64,000 nt of DNA from Solea solea. Its lineage: Eukaryota; Chordata; Actinopteri; Pleuronectiformes; Soleidae. Shown here one piece after another: positions 58,095 to 64,000 of this stretch (positions within the stretch are counted from its first letter, which is position 1; each line of letters starts with the position of its first letter). The notes beneath the pieces are model-generated. The model had not been told where the DNA came from. It saw only the letters and a list, made by a program, of their open reading frames with translations, and did not search any database. A program made the position numbers and the translations under genes. The stretch spans positions 6,943,001 through 7,007,000 of the forward strand of contig NC_081150.1 in the NCBI RefSeq assembly GCF_958295425.1. The letters run 5' to 3'.

Positions 58095-59093
58095 AACCTT
58101 TCATATCCTCTTCTATCCTTTATGTCTCCCTGCAATCTGTTAATTTGGATCTGACTCCTCATGACGCAATTCCAGGAATGAATACTGGAGGTAGAACACA
58201 GCAACACATGGGGGAGGGATGAGGGAGGGAGAGAGTAACAGGTTGGAGGAGACATGGAGGTCTGGAGTTGTAGAGCAAAAGAGCAAATTATATATGGTCT
58301 CTTTTTTATGACGCCCTCTTTTTCGTTATATGAAGGGGTGACCACTATGTTCCCTCATCACAGACTTTGATCTGCATCATCGCTGCCTGGTGGGTTTGCA
58401 TTAATCCTGCACTCACACTCAGACACACACACACACATTATCCCCACAGGAAGTACTGTGTTCAAACCAGAGGCAGTGAAGTAAAATCCATTATGTGTGT
58501 GTGACTGTGCGTAAATGTTGCACACTTGTTTACCACTCTGCTCGTTTATCCTAGCTGCTATTTCAGTGCTTTAGTGCACGAGTGTTCATGTATGTGTATG
58601 TGTCAGTGGGGATTGCTCTAAGACAGCAATGGAAGATCTGCTTCTTCTTAAATGTCGTCACATATGTACTGCGTTGTATTTACATTTCAATACTAAACTT
58701 GCACTACAGCTAGTGTCACTAGTTTGTTCAGAATCAGTTTATCACGGATGACGGATCGGCTTACGTGAGTTTCGTATTCCCGTAGCAGCCTCCGCATTAA
58801 AACCACTTGAAGCTCTGCTTCAACTGTTCTCTATGGGACGGCACAGAATAGGGTTTTTTTTTTTCACTGCGGTGAGCTCGACGCTGATTGGACAAATGCG
58901 GCAAAATTGTCACTTCCAGTGGATGGGGAGGGTGGATGTGCACGGACGCTGGGCTTCTGCATGATGATGTATGTACGTGTGGTAAAGAAGCTCTCCAGGG
59001 TTACACTCCATCAGAGGAACATTCACTATTAAACTCCTGTTGGAAAGTGTCCGCTCTGCAGTATCACTGCCTTTAGCAAATACTTTTTATACT

Positions 59094-59095
<2 letters not shown>

Positions 59096-59125
<30 letters not shown>
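59096..59125. repeat. (GA)n microsatellite
   Basis: About 15 GA units. Confidence 0.95.
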
Positions 59126-59128
<3 letters not shown>

Positions 59129-59886
59129 GTAGGATGTGAAGAGCGTGATTATACAGACGTTTGGACGTTTGAATCAACTTCAGTGTGTTGCATAATTTCT
59201 CAGATCGTCCACTTGACTGAAAAAAAAATTGAAAGAGTGGAAACTCTTTGTGACTCTCTTTCCTTTGAAACAACAAGCAGAAGGTGCAAATTACTAAATG
59301 CAATATACGAGAATAGTGTTCTGTGATAAACCCACATTTCCCACCTGCTCTGCAGTTTCTGTCTGGAGAACATCTTTCAATTCCATGTTTTGTTTTTTAA
59401 CATCGACTTTGTTTACCAGCATTAGGGAACCTATCTTCAGACTGACTGATCCACTGTCTGCTGCCGCCCATTACATTTATCAGGTTGCCAGGAAAGCATC
59501 TTCAAACTTATGCTCATGTTGCTCAGGATGTGCTAGATAGGTAATTAAATAAGTCAATATTCACATTCTAATATGATAACATAACTACAACTAGGGTAAT
59601 TCTGCATTCTGACCTACAGAGGTCACTAAAAATATGTCAGAAATTATGATATAGTTGGGTTTTAACATGTATTAGAAAAATCAGCGTAACAACTAAAGAC
59701 ATAAAGATAACGGCAAGCGCAGCTTTGCAGCTAAGCTTCACTTCTGAACCCGTCCTTTTAGGGGAAAGACTCATTACAGTACTGTAGATGCATGGTGGAG
59801 GTATGCAGCAGTGTTTTCCCAGACCTAAAGAGAAAAATTTAAGAAAAAATCAACAGATTAATTATCTGAAAGAAGACGGGAAGGAG

Positions 59887-59892
59887 CACACG

Positions 59893-59924
<32 letters not shown>
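59887..59924. repeat. (CA)n microsatellite
   Basis: CA repeats with CG interruptions at the 5' end; keeps a long His/Thr frame open. Confidence 0.95.
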
Positions 59925-60639
59925 GGGAGATGATGAAAGGAAAAAGAGCTTGCAGAGTAGCAGCTGCTTTCATTACCCGTGTCATTCTTTTTCCTCCGTC
60001 GAGCTGCTGCAGTGCATTTTTATTTTATGTTATGACCATTACTGTGGAAAGAATGTAAATGAAGGAATGGCATTCCCTGTCTTCACCACTGTCATGCTCT
60101 CTCTCTGTCTTCCTCATGCACACACACACACACACATACATGCATTGCACCAGGAAACCTCTTTCTTCAAAAAGCCTCTTAATGCTGACAGGGTGGTGAC
60201 CCCATCTCATCTTGTGGACGTGGGATCTCGGGTAAAGCCTAATTGGGCCATGTATGGATATGCAGTTATGTCTCGAGGTCAGGCCCCGCTTACTTTACAC
60301 GTCACACAACCTCTGATAAGAATCTGCATCGGTGGTTTGGAGCCACATCACTGAAGACTACCTGCGTCACTGGAATGGTTTGGATAATACGTTAAAAAGT
60401 TAAGAGCAACTTATTGTGACTGTGAGAAGTTAGCGCGGCTGTATACTGAAGGCGTTTTTGGCTGTGCTGCAGCAGGCGTTATGTCATGGCTCAAAGCAAA
60501 GAATTAATTTGGCTCTTCGGAGGCCTTCTCCACTTCCCCTGATAGCTTCTCAAAACGAGGACAGCTGGTGAAGAAGGTCACTGGGCGCTGTATTTTAAGA
60601 AATACAGAAATGTGTGTGTGTGTGTGCCAATGTTAATGC

Positions 60640-60850
60640 GTGTGTGTGTACCATGTTTATTTATTACCTCACACTGACCTTCTTCGTGGAAATCAAAACC
60701 CTGTCCTAATGAGGCAGAACCTCATTTGGACAGAGGAACTGGTTAAGTTAATGGCTATGATTTGAATTGTGATTAGGTTAAGGTTTGGCATTGACTAGTT
60801 ATGATTGTGGTTAAAGTTAGGGCAACACTTTATTCAGATTGTCCAAATGA
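60640..60850. repeat. Probable dispersed repeat (CCTAATGAGGCAGAACC type)
   Basis: Contains aaccctgtcctaatgaggca, gaacctcatttgg and several ggtta/gtta motifs after a (GT)n run. I recognise a similar repeat in fish. Boundaries uncertain. Confidence 0.45.
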
Positions 60851-61553
60851 ATGACGATCAGAGCAGGATCCTACGAAGAATAGCTGCTCAAACTTGGTTG
60901 GTGTCCAAAGAGAAACTGAACCACACGCTTTTAACATTATCTTATATGTGACATGTTTGAAATACATGACAATTCCTTTAAACCACACCTGGATACCACA
61001 GGCAATGTCTCACTTTTTGCCTCATTATAGACCAGACAATGTATGCATTTGATATCGCAAACAGAATTTAGCTCAGGCAGAGTAAGACAATTCAAAACTT
61101 AGCTCCACCAAACCTGAGGAGTTCCTAATGTGGACTTTATTCACTACAGTCCAGTAATGACTTTTCCTCTCTTCACTTGAGAGAAGATATGATATGGAGG
61201 GATGATGATGATGATCAAAAAGCCATAGCTCAGGAAAAGCTTTAAAAGAGTCTTCTCTCCGCCCCTTCTGATATTTCTTGAGATTTTTCAAATGTCCCCT
61301 TTTTGAAAGCAAAGTGCTCAAACTCTCGGGACCCAAACATCTAACGCACGTCTGCTTGACTTTGAGCTGTTGATTACAGTCACAGCAGACTCGCAGAGAG
61401 ACGCATACGCATGTCTTGCTGAAAACTGCCTGGTGCCTCTCAGACTCCCAGCTCCTTCACATGTGCCAGGGCAATGTCAGATGGGAGAAAGATGACAGCT
61501 TTAATCATAGGGTGTTTGTGCCTCAGCAGGCAGGCTAAAGGCAGGCTGCCCAC

Positions 61554-61576
61554 CCACACACACACACACACACACA
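61554..61576. repeat. (CA)n microsatellite
   Basis: About 11 CA units. Confidence 0.9.
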
Positions 61577-61625
61577 GTGTGCAGACTGTCCCACCCTTAA
61601 GTAGGTCATGCGCAGTGCAACGCGG

Positions 61626-61627
<2 letters not shown>

Positions 61628-61657
<30 letters not shown>
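61628..61657. repeat. (GA)n microsatellite
   Basis: About 15 GA units followed by further purine-rich sequence up to 61800. Confidence 0.95.
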
Positions 61658-62519
61658 GAGCTGTGGTGCATCTTCAGCCATCTGGTTATGATGTGCTGGA
61701 TGTCCGCTCTGTGAGACCCACAGAGAGAGTGAGAATGGAAGGAAGAAAATAGGAAAAAAAGAGAGAACCAGAGGGAGGGAAGGAGAGAGGGAGGGAGTTT
61801 GAGAGGACAATGACCTTGAGATGCTTTGTTTGGTGACAGCTCTTGCAAGCTTCACTCAAAACATAGAAAAATACAGTCAGTCAATCATTCATTTACACAA
61901 ACACAGGCAGCATCTTTTAGTGTTCATTTCGGTAACTGAGTCTACTGTTGTCACTTGGCTGCACATCCTTTCAAACGTGCTAACTGCATGTGCTACTTAT
62001 TATCATCTTGAAAGCTAGTGAAAAACAATACAGCTGACAAAATGACACAAACAACTGTTATTCTGTTTTATTGAATGGTGCAGAAATCTCGATGACAATA
62101 TTCTTCCTCAGAGCGTTGAGATATAAAGGCAGAAGCAAAACAGCTACACTAGTAAAGAAAGACTGCAGCGAATTTTAGGTTAAGGAACTATCCCCTGTTC
62201 TCTGAAATACAAGTGAGGTGTAGTTAATGTTGAAAGACAACTTTAGGTTAATTAAATAACCCGTTTTCTGAAACACGAGTAAGGTAGTGAGAAAAATAGC
62301 AAAATTAATGTTAAAAGAGAACAGGTGGGATATTGACCTTGAGTCATCCTTTAAGAAATCTCTGCTTGGGTAAGTCTGAGCGTTTAGTTATTGTTTTATA
62401 ACATAGTTTTTGTGCAGGTAAAGGTTTTTAAGTTGTAGTAAGACAAAAACAAGATCTGTCACTATTAGTTTTGGTACTATAACCATGTTTAACATCTCAC
62501 TCATAACTCCTTGATTTGG

Positions 62520-62741
62520 TTTGTCTGCTTAAAAACAAACTTTCTGGCTGGTTAGCCTGTAGAAACATGGCAATGCAAGATGGCGGTGTCAGTAAAGCCT
62601 GGAGATTTACATATGAAAGGCTACAAATACCAAACACTTTTATTTTAAGGCAATTTACACTTAGGGAAACATACGTGTGGGTTGTATATTCAGTTCTGCA
62701 TAATAAACCCTCCTAAGTGTTACAGACTGGACAGACTTTAA
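62520..62741. repeat. Dispersed repeat family R, copy 4
   Basis: Contains tctggctggttagcctgtag, aaacatggcaatgcaagatgg, atatgaaaggctacaaatacc and the end gtgttacagactgg. Best preserved right end of the four copies. Confidence 0.75.
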
Positions 62742-62884
62742 TACTGTGTGTCTGCACTCAGAAGCTACTGAGGTTTGAGACCATCATAAAACACCTTTTA
62801 TAAATAGCAATGCATGTGCACTTTGTCAAGATGAAGTGCTTTGTAACAGGTATTGTAGTCACAAAAGTTATTGACTCTTGTCTG

Positions 62885-62998
62885 TGGAGATTCTCACTCA
62901 TCCAGATCACAGAGTTAGCTGTAGGCAAATGGACTCACTTCAGTTAAGTTGAATATGTTTCACCCGTCACCAAAGAGGTGTCTACGGTTCTCTCAGAG
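62885..62998. repeat. Decayed relative of the 57213-57378 hairpin repeat
   Basis: Shares, in order, agttagctgt, tggact, gttgaata, gtcacc/gtcatc, aagaggt/aagaggc and gttct with the left part of the hairpin at 57213-57310. Only that part is recognisable. Confidence 0.55.
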
Positions 62999-64000
62999 TT
63001 ATTTACTCTCGTCTTTACAGTTTGGGAAACACTGAGGAAAACGCCTCCTCTTCTCTCTCTTGTCTATGCATTTCCCATCATGGTTGTTTGTGTTTACTTT
63101 TGAGGTAGAAGTTAGGTCGCGAGTTGAAGTTTGTCATCAGTCGATCAGGAAAGGCTTCTAATGGATTGTATTCTGTCGGAGTTCACAGGTATTTTTGATC
63201 ACTCACAATGCTGACATGACTGCGTTGAGCTGGGAGACTTTGACACCATTCATCTTAGCAGCTTTTCTTTTAATTACCGCTCTCCCGTGGGAATCTGTCG
63301 GGGTAGTTAAACAGAGAAATCAGCATTACAGCAATTATTGCCGCAAAATGAAATGAATACAATCTTGTCATCTGTAATCATTGGGGGCTTCTATGCCTCG
63401 GAGAAAACAGCTTCTCCTTTCTGTTTCTCAGCGAGAGAAGTCAGTGTTTAGTAGTAAATGATTGCTGTGGGGGAACATGGTCAAACCTCAGCAGGCCATG
63501 GTATCCATTCAGGATTGAATGTCAGGGTTTGGGTCATCCCTCGTTTATCACTCTTTTTCCAGTTTTATTTTCAATCTCAATGGCAAGTTATAGAGAAAAA
63601 TGAATTCTTATGAAAAGTCGTATCTCATCGAATACAAAGCAGCATTGTGATGCTGTCGAGGTTAAAATCCTTAAAGTTGATCTTTAAATGAGTTCTAAAT
63701 CTGAGTTCTCCATTCTCTAAAATCCTGCTTTTCATTGGTTGGTTTGGATATCTGCCTCTCTGTTCAGTCCCTATAAATCTGTGTCATGTTTCTTTATACG
63801 CTTAAAGCTGCAAATGGGAACTGTTCTGGAAACTGTTGTTGTTGATATGTTCTCATTTTTGAGAGAGAAGCAGCTACAAGACTTTGTTGGGAGGAGAAGT
63901 AAAATAGGGTGAAGGGATATGTAATTCAAATACATTTGTTTGTGGAGGGCTAGTTAAGAACAACATTTAGATTATTTAAAATATCTGGATCTTGATGTTA

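Larger units (their letters stand above)
53762..64000. other. Non-coding DNA downstream, probable last long intron of plcb1
   Basis: 10 kb without a recognisable exon. I looked for the expected C-terminal sequence (DKFKRLPLEILEFV-like) on the + strand and did not find it, so the final exons are probably further downstream. Contains repeats listed separately plus AT-rich sequence (54950-55450). The longest frame (59788-60354) runs through two CA microsatellites and is not convincing as a gene. Confidence 0.6.

Noticed and set aside
59788..60354. 188-codon + strand reading frame, the longest uninterrupted one in the window
   Set aside because: It runs through two CA microsatellites (His/Thr runs) and the rest has no recognisable domain or splice context. 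Low-complexity sequence explains the lack of stops.

Overview
The window is vertebrate nuclear DNA, most likely from a teleost fish. It carries one recognisable gene: the middle and most of the C-terminal part of plcb1 (phosphoinositide phospholipase C beta-1), on the + strand. Evidence for a fish is the compact intron set, the abundance of (GT)n/(CA)n microsatellites, and interspersed repeats of types I know from teleosts, including a tRNA-derived SINE with a perfect target-site duplication, a TTAA-flanked DNA transposon, a hAT-like MITE and several dispersed families.

Layout. 1-22062: no coding exon seen; probably a long 5' intron of plcb1 (possibly partly intergenic), with microsatellites, a 1.36 kb TTAA-flanked transposon (8875-10235) and a SINE (12338-12720). 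22063-53144: 29 coding exons that join in phase without a stop (3264 nt, 1088 codons). They cover the second half of the PH domain, the EF hands, the catalytic X box, the acidic X-Y linker, the Y box, the C2 domain and most of the C-terminal coiled-coil domain. 53737-53761: a possible 25-nt microexon. 53762-64000: no recognisable coding sequence, only repeats and microsatellites. The N-terminal exons (about 80 residues) and the last coding exons (about 60-90 residues by comparison with mammalian PLC-beta1, depending on isoform) were not found and probably lie outside the window.

Function. The encoded enzyme is the Gq-activated phospholipase that cleaves PIP2 to IP3 and diacylglycerol. The catalytic His, Ca2+-ligand and substrate-loop motifs are all present, so the gene looks intact.

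Most notable points: (1) one intron (45295-45473) has the hallmarks of a U12-type minor-spliceosome intron; (2) an 87-nt symmetric exon (44026-44112) adds 29 residues to the autoinhibitory X-Y linker compared with mammalian PLC-beta1 as I recall it; (3) several acceptors have (TG)n where a pyrimidine tract is expected, and one 85-nt catalytic exon sits between (TG)n and (CA)n tracts able to pair; (4) an intron stays open in frame for 97 codons after exon E21 and is followed by a second overlapping ORF; (5) a long near-perfect hairpin repeat and a four-copy dispersed family occupy the 3' half. I found no clearly new multi-gene system. Exon labels E1-E30 are window labels, not gene exon numbers.
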